The notes: generated by a model from the letters alone, not told the origin. A stretch of 64,000 bases of DNA from Dolichospermum sp. DET69 (GCA_017355425.1 CP070233.1:784501-848500); one strand, 5' to 3'; numbered from the stretch's first letter, positions 37,620-48,150 are shown. Program-made: numbers and translations.

Positions 37620-38636
37620 TTATCTGACATCAGCAGAGTTAGGTGTTGCTATGTCTAATGTATTATTTACCACTAGATTCATTTGTGATAATTTCAACAT
37701 CTCCTGAGTCCAGCCAGGGTTAGCAAACTGAGGTAAGATTTCTTTACTAAAGGCTTCTGCGGCTTTGGATCTATAACGGTTGGGATTAAATATTAACCAG
37801 AGTGTGCGCTTCACCACGACTCCTTCGATGGGGGTACGATGAAGAACACCCATTTGTAATTCTTTAGCGATCGCTGAAGTAGACACAAATGCAGCACCCA
37901 AACCTGATTGAACAGCGTTTTTAATAGCTTCTATGGAATTTAGTTCCATTTCAAACTTAAACCGTCTGGTGTCAATATCACAGCGGGTTAAAACCTGATC
38001 AATGACTTTGCGGATAGTTGATTGGGAGTCGAGAGCAATGAATTGTAGTTTATATAGGTCTTCTTTTTGGATTGTATCTAATTTGGCAAAGGGATGGGAC
38101 GTAGGTAAGATAAGTGCCAATTCATCTTCAGCGTAGGGAACAATTTCTAAAGATTCACCTAATTCAGTGGGAATTTCCCCACCAATAATCGCCAGATCAA
38201 CCTGTCCATTAGATACACTCCAAGCCGTGCGACGGGTGGAATGGACGTGTAATTGCACGGCTACTTCTGGATATTTTTGGCGAAATAAGCCAATCATTTT
38301 TGGCAGCAGATAAGTACCGGTAGTTTGGGACGCACCAACAATTAATGTCCCTCCTTGAAGATTTTGTAAATCCTCAATAGCCCGGCAGGTTTCCTGACAT
38401 AAACTGAGGATTTTGTCTCCATAGTTGAGCAGGAGATGTCCAGCTTCAGTTAATTGAGCGCGACGGCCTCCCCTATCAAAGAGGGGAACATCCAGTTGTC
38501 GTTCCAGGTTTTGAACTTGCAAACTGACAGCGGGTTGGGAGACATAAAGGCTATCAGCAGCCCGTTTAAAACTCCCTTCTTGGGCGATCGCTTTGAGAAT
38601 CCGTAACTGATCTAAAGTAAAAGGAAGGTCAGACAT
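37620..38636 (-). CDS. rbcR: LysR-type regulator RbcR (CbbR homologue)
   Basis: 338 residues. The N-terminal winged HTH ([40 protein letters not shown]) and an effector domain ([31 protein letters not shown]) closely match what I know of cyanobacterial RbcR, the essential activator of RuBisCO and carbon-fixation genes, which senses metabolites of the Calvin cycle. Its placement next to an NnrU gene and ndhF1 is also typical. It is divergent from nnrU with a 226-nt spacer, where LysR autoregulation would be expected. The 3' neighbour region is repeat-rich. Confidence 0.92.
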   Translation of the reverse strand: MSDLPFTLDQLRILKAIAQEGSFKRAADSLYVSQPAVSLQVQNLERQLDVPLFDRGGRRAQLTEAGHLLLNYGDKILSLCQETCRAIEDLQNLQGGTLIVGASQTTGTYLLPKMIGLFRQKYPEVAVQLHVHSTRRTAWSVSNGQVDLAIIGGEIPTELGESLEIVPYAEDELALILPTSHPFAKLDTIQKEDLYKLQFIALDSQSTIRKVIDQVLTRCDIDTRRFKFEMELNSIEAIKNAVQSGLGAAFVSTSAIAKELQMGVLHRTPIEGVVVKRTLWLIFNPNRYRSKAAEAFSKEILPQFANPGWTQEMLKLSQMNLVVNNTLDIATPNSADVR

Positions 38637-38862
38637 AGGGCAAAACCGGTCAAACTGGGACAGGAGTAACTTTAAAAATAAATCAAGATGAATCGCTTTG
38701 TAGCTAGAGATGATTTAGGCAAGAATTAACATTTGCAGAACTAACTAAAATAAATACCACAACATCTTGACAAAAATACTCTTGTGTATAATCTGTTAAA
38801 GGTCAAGATATTGATCACTAGTAATTTCTTTGCCGTTGAATTTTGAATTGAGTTTGTATTTT

Positions 38863-39579
38863 ATGATGTCCAATCCTGCGTTTACCTCCAGTCATTTTGT
38901 CATAATAGGGTTACAAATAATTTTTGCGATCGCTCATAGCGGAGGGGCTGCTGTACGTCCTTGGGCAGAAAAATATATTGGACCAAGGCTTTATCGCATT
39001 ATCTTTGCATTAATCAGCCTGCCTTTGGCTGTGATATTAATTGTTTACTTTTTTAATCACCGTTATGACGGTTGGCAACTTTGGCAGGTACAAGGCACAC
39101 CAGGGCTAGGAACATTAGTTTGGGTAATGTCAGCTATATCTTTTTTATTTTTATATCCTGCCACCTTCAATCTACTAGAAATTGCGGCTATTCAAAAGCC
39201 CCAAGTTCATCTTTATGAAACAGGGATTATCCGTATTACCCGTCATCCCCAAATGGTGGGACAAGTTATTTGGTGTGTGGCACATACCCTGTGGTTAGGG
39301 ACTAGCTTCACCCTTGTTACCTCAATAGGTTTGATACTACATCATCTCTTTGGAGTATGGCATGGCGATCGTCGTTTAAGTCAACGCTATGGAGAAGCTT
39401 TTGAACTTGTCAAACAGCGAACTTCCATTATGCCCTTTCAAGCGATTATTGATGGTCGTCAATCTTTGAACTGGCAAGAATTTCTCCGTCCTGCTTATTT
39501 AGGGGTTGCCATTTTCACAGGTCTATTATGGTGGTCACATCCCTGGTTATTAGTGGCAACAAGTAGGATAATGTGGTAG
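38863..39579 (+). CDS. NnrU family membrane protein (zeta-carotene isomerase-like)
   Basis: About 238 residues with five to six transmembrane helices (HFVIIGLQIIFAIAHSGGAA, LYRIIFALISLPLAVILIVY, TSFTLVTSIGLILHHLFGVW) and conserved histidines in IAHS, RHPQMVGQ and GVWHGDRR. NnrU proteins are related to Z-ISO of carotenoid synthesis, which binds heme b; isomerase activity in this protein is inferred only from family. Two adjacent ATGs at 38863 and 38866 are better starts than the upstream TTG. Confidence 0.88.
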   Translation: MMSNPAFTSSHFVIIGLQIIFAIAHSGGAAVRPWAEKYIGPRLYRIIFALISLPLAVILIVYFFNHRYDGWQLWQVQGTPGLGTLVWVMSAISFLFLYPATFNLLEIAAIQKPQVHLYETGIIRITRHPQMVGQVIWCVAHTLWLGTSFTLVTSIGLILHHLFGVWHGDRRLSQRYGEAFELVKQRTSIMPFQAIIDGRQSLNWQEFLRPAYLGVAIFTGLLWWSHPWLLVATSRIMW

Positions 39580-40213
39580 TTTAGTCTGATCCCCAAGATC
39601 AACAAAAAATATAAATTTAATAAAACTTTATCCAGATCACTTGCTACCAAAACAATGTACGATAAACTCAAAATATCATTAGAGTTTTATCAGTGGTAGG
39701 ATTAGGAAAAGAGTTTATCTGCCAAGCTCAAGTGGGCTTAATGCCCGTAGGCAAGCAGTAACCATCTACCTTGCTGGAAACGGGAAATAAATAACAATGT
39801 ATAGATTGTGCTAGTCTGCAATCTCAGCATTGTCAAATTTTTCAGCAACAGTATTCAGAGGGAACAGGAAAAACTCATGTTTAAAAACATGAGATTGAAA
39901 TAATGACACTGTTTTTTTCGGGCTACGCATCTTGTAAAAACATCTTTTTTTGATTGAAGCTCTAAACTGGTGCAAATGAGTGTTTCTTATCTGTTCCCAG
40001 TTAAGAGTTCCCTGTTCCCTTCTTTTGTCATCAATAGCAATCAGGATTTGAAATGTCAAACAGCCACCGTGAATGTCGCGCTGGCTTTTTTGTCAGCAGG
40101 AAAACATAAAAATCCTCAAACTAAAATTTAAAATCCAAAATGGTATAACTTGCCAATTTGCTCCTGCTGACAGCTAATTTTAAGATAAAAACCTTATAAT
40201 TCCGAGAGGCATC
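39580..40213. other. 634-nt spacer before thioredoxin gene, no gene supported
   Basis: An 82-codon frame on the minus strand (39811-40059) has no family resemblance. A perfect palindrome, ctcatgttt-aa-aaacatgag, lies at 39874-39893, and low-complexity gaacagg words occur near 39860. A gag-ag-gc type ribosome-binding site precedes the next gene. Confidence 0.45.
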
Positions 40214-40615
40214 ATGGTGTTGTCGGTTAATGAACGGACATTTATTCAAGAAGTTTTAGAATCCCCAGTTCCCGTTTTGGTGAATTTTGAAGCGCCCTGG
40301 TGTGGACTATGCCGCATTATTCACCCGCTGTTATTACAATTTCAAACCCAATGTGGTGATGAACTTAAACTCGTAGGAGTTAACGCTGATCAAAATTTCA
40401 AGTTGTCTAATACCTATAGACTCAAATCATTACCAACGTTACTTTTGATAGAAAAAGGTATAGTTAAACAAAGGCTGGAAGGTTTTCGCAGTAAAGATGA
40501 TTTACGTCTAGCTTTAGAAGAAATTAAACTCACCTACACAAGTTACGAAAGAATTGATACAGCAGAAGTCAGGAGTCACCGAGTCAGGAGTCAGGAGGTA
40601 AGAGACAGGAGGTAA
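40214..40615 (+). CDS. Thioredoxin-like protein with a repeat-derived tail
   Basis: Thioredoxin fold of about 110 residues with the active site in FEAPWCGLCRIIHPLL: the redox pair is CGLC instead of CGPC. The cis-Pro motif LKSLPTLLLI is present. The final residues (AEVRSHRVRSQEVRDRR) are encoded by the start of an intergenic repeat (gtcaggagtcaggagg), so the original stop was lost and the tail is an accident of repeat invasion. Followed by a long heptamer array. Confidence 0.88.
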   Translation: MVLSVNERTFIQEVLESPVPVLVNFEAPWCGLCRIIHPLLLQFQTQCGDELKLVGVNADQNFKLSNTYRLKSLPTLLLIEKGIVKQRLEGFRSKDDLRLALEEIKLTYTSYERIDTAEVRSHRVRSQEVRDRR

Positions 40616-40646
40616 GAGACAAGGAGCAGGGGAAAAATATTTGCCA

Positions 40647-40820
40647 CTGACAACTGACAACTGACAACTGACAACTGACAACTGACAACTGACAACTGAC
40701 AACTGACAACTGACAACTGACAACTGACAACTGACAACTGACAACTGACAACTGACAACTGACAACTGACAACTGACAACTGACAACTGACAACTGACAA
40801 CTGACAACTGACAACTGACC
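40647..40820. repeat. Heptamer array, about 24.5 copies of ctgacaa
   Basis: Perfect tandem repetition of ctgacaa from 40647 to 40819 gives long spurious open frames in all three minus-strand phases (repeating SVVSCQL). It is a short tandem repeat of the class known from heterocystous cyanobacteria. The length suggests active slippage. Confidence 0.95.
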
Positions 40821-41209
40821 AAATCTAAAGCCATGCTTAACACCTCACCGAAAGAGTATCGGGTGGGGTATTTTATCCTCAAGGGTGTGTGTCACAATTA
40901 TTAGCAGTTCTGAAATTATTCAGTTAACTGAAGGTTGGTGTGAGAAAATTCAAGCTAACTTGAAGGTAATGGACTATCAGAACTAGACAAGGTTAGTAAA
41001 TAATTCCTGCTTCCTAGTATCTAATTTCCTAAACAGAAAACCTCATCCAAGAAGAAGGCAAGAGGCAAGAGGCAAAAGGCAAGAGGTCTAATAAATATAT
41101 CTGTATTACCTACTACCTATGACCTATTACTTATTACCTTTTTCTAGCTGAATTTTCGTTTTTCACATTCCCGTTTGTTTGTACAGAATTCTAAAAGTAG
41201 GCGTTAGTG
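40821..41209. promoter_or_regulatory. ndhF1 upstream region with ggcaaga heptamers
   Basis: No gene. Four ggcaaga-type heptamers lie at 41057-41084 and the same four-unit block recurs at 63921-63948. The rest is presumably the ndhF1 leader and promoter; no sharp promoter consensus was found. Confidence 0.5.
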
Positions 41210-43288
<2,079 letters not shown>

Positions 43289-43301
43289 TTTTAATGGGGG
43301 T

Positions 43302-43318
43302 GGGCGGCTTGTCCGCCC
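43302..43318 (+). terminator. Hairpin after ndhF1
   Basis: gggcgg-cttgt-ccgccc, 14 nt after the stop codon. A short GC-rich palindrome without T-run; likely a dispersed cyanobacterial palindrome serving as transcript end. Confidence 0.5.
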
Positions 43319-43968
43319 CTGGATTATGAGGGTTTCGCGCACAGTCGCTAAGGAGCAAAGGCGTGAAGTTAATGAACCACGTATCCCTGACGAGACCGGA
43401 GGGATATAGGAGCGAAGGACACGAAGGAAGAAGGGTAAGGTATAATAATATTTATTTTCTATCTACCAAGTGGACACCCAATCACGCTTCCCTAACACAC
43501 CTTATTGTCTGAATCAGGATATCCAGGATTAGAGGATGTACAGGATTAGGAGAAAAGATAATATTTCAAATCAATGTGATACTTTACAGAGTTAACAAAT
43601 CCATTAATTTATCCTTTATTATCTGTGTTTACCTGCCTTCAATTATTATTGATATATAGCAATTCTAAATGATTTCTGATAGCTTGCGTGGCGTAGCCAT
43701 ACAATATTTAAGTGTTGTAGGGTGGGCATTGCCCACCAAAACTCCAATATTCTGGGCATTGCTCACCAATAGTATATGTTCAAAAATCAAATAGTAATCC
43801 TATATTATTTATATGTAATCAATAAAAAAATCCTGTAAATCCTCTAATCCTGGACATCCTGATTCTGACAATAAAATTAATAATAGGCTATGAATATTCT
43901 ATAATTCGCTTATAACATATTTATACAAATTCATGATATCATAAAGAGGATTTATTCAGGAGTAGATT
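43319..43968. other. 650-nt spacer with dispersed repeats
   Basis: No gene is supported. It holds a segment shared with 9195-9230 (gatagcttgcgtggcgtagcc at about 43679), a gggtgggcattgcccacc palindrome (about 43720-43738) and a partial second copy (gggcattgctcacc), plus atcctg-type low-complexity words. It marks the boundary between core genome and the toxin-antitoxin island. Confidence 0.6.
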
Positions 43969-44424
43969 ATGATCCATCAATCTATTGCTAAAACTATTAA
44001 TCTTTATGCGGAAGATTATAATTTGTGGTTAGAGAACACTGCTTATTTATTAAGAAGTAAAAAATTTTCAGAATTAGAATTAGAAAATCTAATTGAAGAA
44101 GTTGAAAGTATGGGAAGAAGCGAGAAAAATGCTTTAAGAAGTAATTTGAGAGTGTTAATTATGCACCTTCTTAAATACAAATTTCAACCTCAAAACAGAT
44201 CAAATAGCTGGTTATATACAATCTATGAACATCGTCAAAGATTACAAGAAACGTTTTTAGATAGTCCTAGTTTAAAAAGTTATTATCTAGAAGTTTTGGA
44301 TAATTGTTATCAACACGCTCGTAAAGAAGCATCTATCGAAACTGGACTCCCTTTGTCTATTTTTCCTCAAGAGAGTCCTTTTTCATCTGCTGAAATTTTA
44401 GATGCTGATTTCTTTTCTGTTTAA
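43969..44424 (+). CDS. DUF29 family protein
   Basis: 151 residues with the DUF29 pattern: an N-terminal DYNLWLENTAYLLRSKKFSE, ELENLIEEVESMGRSEKNAL, then LLKYKFQPQNRSNSWLYTIY and a C-terminal SIFPQESPFSSAEILDADFF. The family is abundant in cyanobacteria, predicted helical, and of unknown function. ATG is preceded by cagga about 9 nt upstream. Monocistronic, first gene of the accessory island. Confidence 0.9.
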   Translation: MIHQSIAKTINLYAEDYNLWLENTAYLLRSKKFSELELENLIEEVESMGRSEKNALRSNLRVLIMHLLKYKFQPQNRSNSWLYTIYEHRQRLQETFLDSPSLKSYYLEVLDNCYQHARKEASIETGLPLSIFPQESPFSSAEILDADFFSV

Positions 44425-44623
44425 TTACAATTTCTATTGTCAAGCGATAGTGAATCGCTGACTTGTGAGTTCTCATACCACAACCTAGTAATTGCATCCC
44501 TCAAATATCGCACTTTCAAAATTTTTAACAGCAGTGTTTTAATTTATTTGTTTATTGGCAAATTGTACAAAATCATAGTATGATTATAGAGTAAGTTGAA
44601 GAAGGAGTCAGGAGTCAGTAGCC
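44425..44623. other. Spacer before the MazE fragment
   Basis: Contains an inverted relative of the island repeat (gcgatagtgaatcgctgacttgtgag, about 44444-44469) and an AT-rich stretch resembling the intact mazE leader (agtatgattatagagtaag near 44577). No gene. Confidence 0.45.
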
Positions 44624-44734
44624 AAATTTTAGAAGCAGAAATAATTGCTGCACTACAAGAAGATGCACAAGATTTAGAATATCAAACAGAGATTTCTGCT
44701 TGGGATAGTGTGCTTGGAGATGGTATTAATGCCA
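44624..44734 (+). pseudogene. MazE-like antitoxin fragment
   Basis: About 110 bp (agaagcagaaataattgctg onward) matches the 3' half of the intact antitoxin gene at 47445-47675 with few changes, reading ILEAEIIAALQEDAQDLEYQ then SAWDSVLGDGINA. The 5' half is replaced by a ggagtcaggagtcag repeat. No MazF follows; a RelE-type toxin gene lies immediately after in opposite orientation. Confidence 0.85.
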
Positions 44735-44741
44735 ACCAAAG

Positions 44742-45017
44742 TTACAGGTTTTGATAAACTTCACCATCATTGCGTTTACCAACTCGAAAAACATCAACTA
44801 ATTTATTATCATCATCAATAGTATACAAAATTCTGTACTCACCTTGATCAATACGATAACCTCCTTGATAACCTTTTAAAGCTGCATAGTCTTGAGGACG
44901 AGGATTACCCTGAAGTGAGAGAATTTTTGATACAATCTGTTTATATTGTTTTGCTTGCAAGTCTAATAGGTCTTTTTCCGCAGTTTTAGCAATCCTCAAT
45001 GTATAACGTTCACTCAT
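44742..45017 (-). CDS. relE: RelE/ParE-type toxin
   Basis: 91 residues of the RelE family (YTLRIAKTAEKDLLDLQAKQ, ALKGYQGGYRIDQGEYRILY, VDVFRVGKRNDGEVYQ). The basic/aromatic residues of the RNase face (RIDQGEYRILY and KRNDGEVY) are in place, so it probably cleaves mRNA on the ribosome. It overlaps the upstream antitoxin gene by 8 nt, a standard coupled module. Confidence 0.92.
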   Translation of the reverse strand: MSERYTLRIAKTAEKDLLDLQAKQYKQIVSKILSLQGNPRPQDYAALKGYQGGYRIDQGEYRILYTIDDDNKLVDVFRVGKRNDGEVYQNL

Positions 45018-45261
45018 TGGGGCGTTTTGCTATTATTTCTTCTATGGTGGTAAATCCTTCGTTTTCTTCAATTGCACGTCGCAGTTTAGCAGAATCTATT
45101 GCATCTTCTATTGCTTCTAGTAGCTTTAAATCTTCAATACTAATTATCGCTACCGTAGGTTTACCATGACGCTGAATTAAAATTCTTTCTCCACGATATT
45201 CTGCACGGTTCATAATATCGGGAAAATTAGCACGCGCTTCACTTGCACTGATGACAGACAT
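45010..45261 (-). CDS. Phd/YefM-type antitoxin
   Basis: 83 residues: N-terminal DNA-binding Phd/YefM domain (MSVISASEARANFPDIMNRA, GERILIQRHGKPTVAIISIE) and a flexible acidic C-terminus (ENEGFTTIEEIIAKRP) that would wrap the toxin. It precedes and overlaps the RelE gene. Autoregulation at its own promoter is expected from the family. Confidence 0.92.
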   Translation of the reverse strand: MSVISASEARANFPDIMNRAEYRGERILIQRHGKPTVAIISIEDLKLLEAIEDAIDSAKLRRAIEENEGFTTIEEIIAKRPNE

Positions 45262-45571
45262 AGTGACTTATAAAATTTATAGGGTTAAACATGATTATAG
45301 ATTGTTTGTCTATTTTTTGCAAATTGTACAAAATTTATCTTTTGAGCGATCGCCTACAATAACCTACACTATCGCACCCCTTCAACTTCCTAAACAGCGA
45401 TTCCTAGGTCGCGCTTCGCTATCGCATCCCTTCAACTACCAAACAGCGATAGCGAAGCACTCCGCAGTAATCATTTAGATCACCGTAGTTATCCATTTTA
45501 TAAATTTCAGACATTGCTTATTCTGATCCGATATACTGGTAATATGTAAAAATAATCAAATCTAGAATTTT
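45262..45571. repeat. Island repeat cluster 1 and leader of the next module
   Basis: Contains the island repeat in two partial units (cagcgattcctaggtcgcgc then ttcgctatcgcatccc at 45391-45434, and cagcgatagcgaagc at 45444-45458). From about 45515 the sequence (ctgatccgatatactg...taatatgtaaaaataatcaaa) is closely repeated at 48987-49040 before the other antitoxin paralogue. The 75-codon open frame crossing this region is an artefact of the repeat. Confidence 0.75.
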
Positions 45572-45901
45572 ATGATTAATAATCACCAATCCATTACAGC
45601 TAAATCATCAGCAAAACCCCGCAATGATTTATTACTAGAAATTGAACATACTCCAGAAGAATACATACCCGAATTACTACAAATTGTCCGGTTATTTCGT
45701 CAAAGTGTGACGATGAAACAGACATCCTTAAAGAACTGGGAAAATGCTATTAATGAAATTAATGAAAGTGATGCAATTAAGAAAGAACACAGAAAAACTA
45801 ATATTAAAAGATTGTTCGAGTCATGGAATGAATCAGATGGTCAACAAGATCAACAAGAAACTTTAGAAATTATTGAATCTATGAATGGTATTTCAATTTA
45901 A
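45572..45901 (+). CDS. Putative antitoxin partner of PIN toxin (paralogue 1)
   Basis: 109 residues. The first ~50 (NDLLLEIEHTPEEYIPELLQ IVRLFRQS-like) match the N-terminus of the protein at 49041-49343, while the C-terminus differs and is acidic/charged (ESWNESDGQQDQQETLEIIE). I recognise no named antitoxin family, but position 6 nt before a PIN-domain gene and the paralogue's identical context support an antitoxin role. Confidence 0.75.
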   Translation: MINNHQSITAKSSAKPRNDLLLEIEHTPEEYIPELLQIVRLFRQSVTMKQTSLKNWENAINEINESDAIKKEHRKTNIKRLFESWNESDGQQDQQETLEIIESMNGISI

Positions 45902-45907
45902 AATAAA

Positions 45908-46357
45908 ATGAGTAAGGTTATTGTTTTAGATTCTGCACCTGTGGGATTGGTTACTAATCCTAAAGGAAATCCTCTAGCTGTGCAATGTCAAGAATGGTTT
46001 TATAGTCTTTTTGAAAGAGGTTATGAAGTCATTTTACCAGAAATTATAGATTATGAAATTAGACGAGAATTATTAAGAGCAAATAAGTTATCGGGAGTTA
46101 GAAAACTGAATCAACTTAAATCAGAAATTATTTATCTTCCTATTACCACAGAAGTAATGTTAAAAGCAGCAGAATTATGGGCTGAAGTGAGAAATCAAGG
46201 TAAATCTACAGCAGATAATAAAGCTTTGGATGGTGATGTTATTTTAGCTGCTCAATCTATTTTAGTTGCTAATTATGGAAATGAGGTGATGATTGCCACG
46301 AGTAATAAAAAGCATCTTTCTCTTTTTATTGATGCTAGAGAATGGGGAGAAATTTAA
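45908..46357 (+). CDS. PIN-domain (VapC-like) toxin
   Basis: 149 residues with a PIN fold: N-terminal Asp in KVIVLDSAPVGLVTNP, Glu in ILPEIIDYEIRREL, acidic pair in NKALDGDVILAAQSI and a C-terminal ATSNKKHLSLF strand. Most of the four acidic catalytic positions are filled, so ribonuclease activity is plausible. It belongs to the longer cyanobacterial PIN subtype. Coupled to the upstream antitoxin-like gene. Confidence 0.88.
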   Translation: MSKVIVLDSAPVGLVTNPKGNPLAVQCQEWFYSLFERGYEVILPEIIDYEIRRELLRANKLSGVRKLNQLKSEIIYLPITTEVMLKAAELWAEVRNQGKSTADNKALDGDVILAAQSILVANYGNEVMIATSNKKHLSLFIDAREWGEI

Positions 46358-46364
46358 ACGGTGA

Positions 46365-46425
46365 GAGCAATAGCGAAGCGCTTCGCTATCGCATCCCCCC
46401 AACTTCCCAAACAGCGATTATTCAT
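46365..46425. repeat. Island repeat, single unit
   Basis: gcgaagcgcttcgctatcgcatcccc followed by caacttcccaaacagcgatt, between the PIN toxin and the hicB gene. The core gaagcgcttc is itself palindromic. Confidence 0.8.
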
Positions 46426-46489
46426 CTTTATTAAACTGGTACATCTGACTGCCCCTGCGGTAAAATATCCTTAGTTCAAGGAATTGGTT

Positions 46490-46690
46490 ATGAAAATAAA
46501 AGCAATTATCTGGGAAGAAGACGGTGTATGGTGTGGTTCTGTACCAGCTTTACCAGGATGTCATACCTGGGGTGAAAGTTATGAACATTTATTAGAAATG
46601 TTGAAAGATGCTGTTCAAGGTTGGTTAGAAGTTGCTAGTCAGCAAGAAGAAGTTGAACCACAAAAACAGTTGATTGAGTTATCTTTATGA
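46490..46690 (+). CDS. hicB: HicB family antitoxin
   Basis: 66-residue HicB-fold protein (IWEEDGVWCGSVPALPGCHT WGESYEHLLE-type pattern) preceding a hicA start; the stop codon overlaps the hicA ATG. ATG 46490 is preferred to the upstream TTG. The antitoxin looks complete for the short class, although the toxin is broken. Confidence 0.88.
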   Translation: MKIKAIIWEEDGVWCGSVPALPGCHTWGESYEHLLEMLKDAVQGWLEVASQQEEVEPQKQLIELSL

Positions 46691-46758
46691 AATCCGTTTC
46701 TGGTAAGTCTCTGTGTAAGATTGTGGAACGCTATGGATGGAATCAAGAGTTTTCTTAG
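46687..46758 (+). pseudogene. HicA toxin, 5' fragment
   Basis: Encodes MKSVSGKSLCKIVERYGW, the exact N-terminal pattern of HicA, then runs into a stop six codons later. The segment after Trp (aatcaagag...) belongs to xisH. The catalytic His region is absent. Confidence 0.88.
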
Positions 46759-46984
46759 TCCTTCTCCCATGAGAGATTTTGAACTGGCTTTAGGGCAATA
46801 TATTTTATATCGTAATTTAATTAACCTCACAGAACCAGACTATACGATTTATTTGGCTATTAAAGAAAGTACATACGAAAACTTTTTTACCAAAGATTCA
46901 ATTAAAGAAATTGTTCAATTAAATCAAATTTTGATGATTGTAGTTAATGTCGAAAAAGAGGAGATATTACAATGGATAAACTAA
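46739..46984 (+). pseudogene. xisH: XisH, 5'-truncated, fused to hicA remnant
   Basis: The frame IKSFLSPSPMRDFELALGQY ... KEEILQWIN is the C-terminal ~80 residues of XisH, an Mrr/PD-(D/E)XK-like protein linked to excision of the fdxN element. The N-terminal half is missing and replaced by hicA sequence; normal XisH has a Glu before IK in the nuclease motif, here Gly, so catalysis is lost. An in-frame TTG (46721) or ATG (46733) could still start translation. The junction is near 46739-46746. Confidence 0.88.
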
Positions 46985-47313
46985 AACAATATCAAATAGC
47001 AATTAAACAAGTTCTCACAGAATATCATAATTGGGTTTCTGGTGCAGCGAATTTAACTGATGAAAGTTGTTTGATTTTTGATGATAATAATTATCACTAT
47101 ATTTGGTGTTTTTTGGGTTGGGATGGCAAAAAAAGAACCAATAATATCCAAGTTAATATCAGAATTAAAAATGATAAAATTTGGATTGAAGAAGATTGGA
47201 CTGAAGAGGGAATAGCTAATGAGTTAATGAAGTTAGGTATTTCTAATCTTGATATTGTTTTAGCATTTCATCCTCCTGAAGAAAGGAAATATACTGCATT
47301 TGCTATTGCTTGA
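46972..47313 (+). CDS. xisI: XisI protein
   Basis: 113 residues, intact, typical XisI (MDKLKQYQIAIKQVLTEYHN, DDNNYHYIWCFLGWDGKKR, IWIEEDWTEEGIANELMKLG, DIVLAFHPPEERKYTAFAIA). XisI was first described with XisF and XisH as needed for fdxN-element excision in heterocysts; xisHI pairs are scattered through cyanobacterial genomes, often among toxin-antitoxin genes. It overlaps the truncated xisH by 13 nt. Confidence 0.93.
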   Translation: MDKLKQYQIAIKQVLTEYHNWVSGAANLTDESCLIFDDNNYHYIWCFLGWDGKKRTNNIQVNIRIKNDKIWIEEDWTEEGIANELMKLGISNLDIVLAFHPPEERKYTAFAIA

Positions 47314-47319
47314 ATAAAT

Positions 47320-47444
47320 ATTTTGCTGTGATCGCACTCCCTCAACTTCCCAAAAGCGATCTCAACCCCTCAAAATCTCTTTTTACCTCACGCAATGTCA
47401 AAAAAGTGGTATGATTGATTGGTAAGATGAATAAGTCATACATA
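47320..47444. promoter_or_regulatory. mazEF leader with degenerate island repeat
   Basis: A shortened repeat unit (gatcgcactccctcaacttc, 47330-47349, then ccaaaagcgatc) precedes the mazE leader. The leader word gtggtatgattgattggtaag (47407-47427) has a relative before the mazE fragment at 44577. Confidence 0.5.
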
Positions 47445-47675
47445 ATGATGAAAGTCACAATTACTTTAGAAGAAGACATTCTCAGATTTATTGATCAACA
47501 AGCAAAAGGTAATCGTAGTGCCTATATCAATGCACTATTAGCAGAACAAAGACGCAAAATTTTAGAAGCAGAAATAATTGCTGCACTCCAAGAAGATGCG
47601 AAAAATTTAGAATATCAAAATGAGATTTCTGCTTGGGATAATGTAGCTGGAGATGGTATTAATGCCAGAGGGTAA
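47445..47675 (+). CDS. MazE-like (ribbon-helix-helix) antitoxin
   Basis: About 76 residues. The N-terminal MKVTITLEEDILRFIDQQAK and GNRSAYINALLAEQRRK form a ribbon-helix-helix DNA-binding unit; the C-terminal ALQEDAKNLEYQNEISAWD is the toxin-binding tail. ATG 47445/47448 is preferred to the TTG at 47415. It overlaps the toxin start by 14 nt. A partial second copy lies at 44624-44734. Confidence 0.88.
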   Translation: MMKVTITLEEDILRFIDQQAKGNRSAYINALLAEQRRKILEAEIIAALQEDAKNLEYQNEISAWDNVAGDGINARG

Positions 47676-48021
47676 TTTAACTTATAAACGGGGTGAAATT
47701 CGCTGGGTAAATCTTGATCCAACGGTGGGAGCAGAAGCACAAAAAATCCGTGCTTGTTTGATAGTTCAAAATGATATTATGAATCAATATGGATTATTAA
47801 CAATTGTGATGCCATTTCGACCAGGAAGTAAGCAAAGTCCCTATATTGTCAATGTCAAAGCAACAGCAACTAATGGATTAGATAAAGATCGTTTTATTGA
47901 TGTTTCTCAAATTCGTTCTGTTGATTATCGTCGGGTTTTAGGGTTGGTGGGGATTTTAGAAGTTGAATATTGGGAAGAAATTCGTACTGCTTTGGATGTG
48001 GTTTTGGGATTTGGGGTTTAA
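47662..48021 (+). CDS. mazF: MazF/PemK-type mRNA interferase
   Basis: About 119 residues. RGEIRWVNLDPTVGAEAQKI RACLIVQND is the standard MazF N-terminus with the catalytic Arg loop, followed by FRPGSKQSPYIVNV and KDRFIDVSQIRSVDYRRV. ATG 47662 inside the end of mazE gives translational coupling. Complete and probably active. Confidence 0.93.
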   Translation: MPEGNLTYKRGEIRWVNLDPTVGAEAQKIRACLIVQNDIMNQYGLLTIVMPFRPGSKQSPYIVNVKATATNGLDKDRFIDVSQIRSVDYRRVLGLVGILEVEYWEEIRTALDVVLGFGV

Positions 48022-48023
48022 GT

Positions 48024-48150
48024 TGAGCGAACTGACAAGTCAGCGTTTGCGCTATCTATCGCACCCCTCCAACTTCCCAAACAGCGATTCCTAGGTCGCG
48101 CTTCGCTATCGCACTCCCTTAACTTTCCAAAAAGCATATAATGACTTATA
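48024..48150. repeat. Island repeat cluster 2
   Basis: One unit of a sister repeat, gcgaactgacaagtcagcg ... gcgctatctatcgcacc (48026-48065), followed by one unit of the main repeat, cagcgattcctaggtcgcgc ttcgctatcgcactccc (48082-48118). The sister repeat recurs at 49837-49872. Confidence 0.8.

Noticed and set aside
39811-40059. 82-codon minus-strand ORF before the thioredoxin gene
   Set aside because: No recognisable family; contains low-complexity intergenic words and a palindrome.
40514-40882. Three minus-strand ORFs with repeating SVVSCQL
   Set aside because: Pure consequence of the 7-bp ctgacaa array, which lacks stops in those frames.
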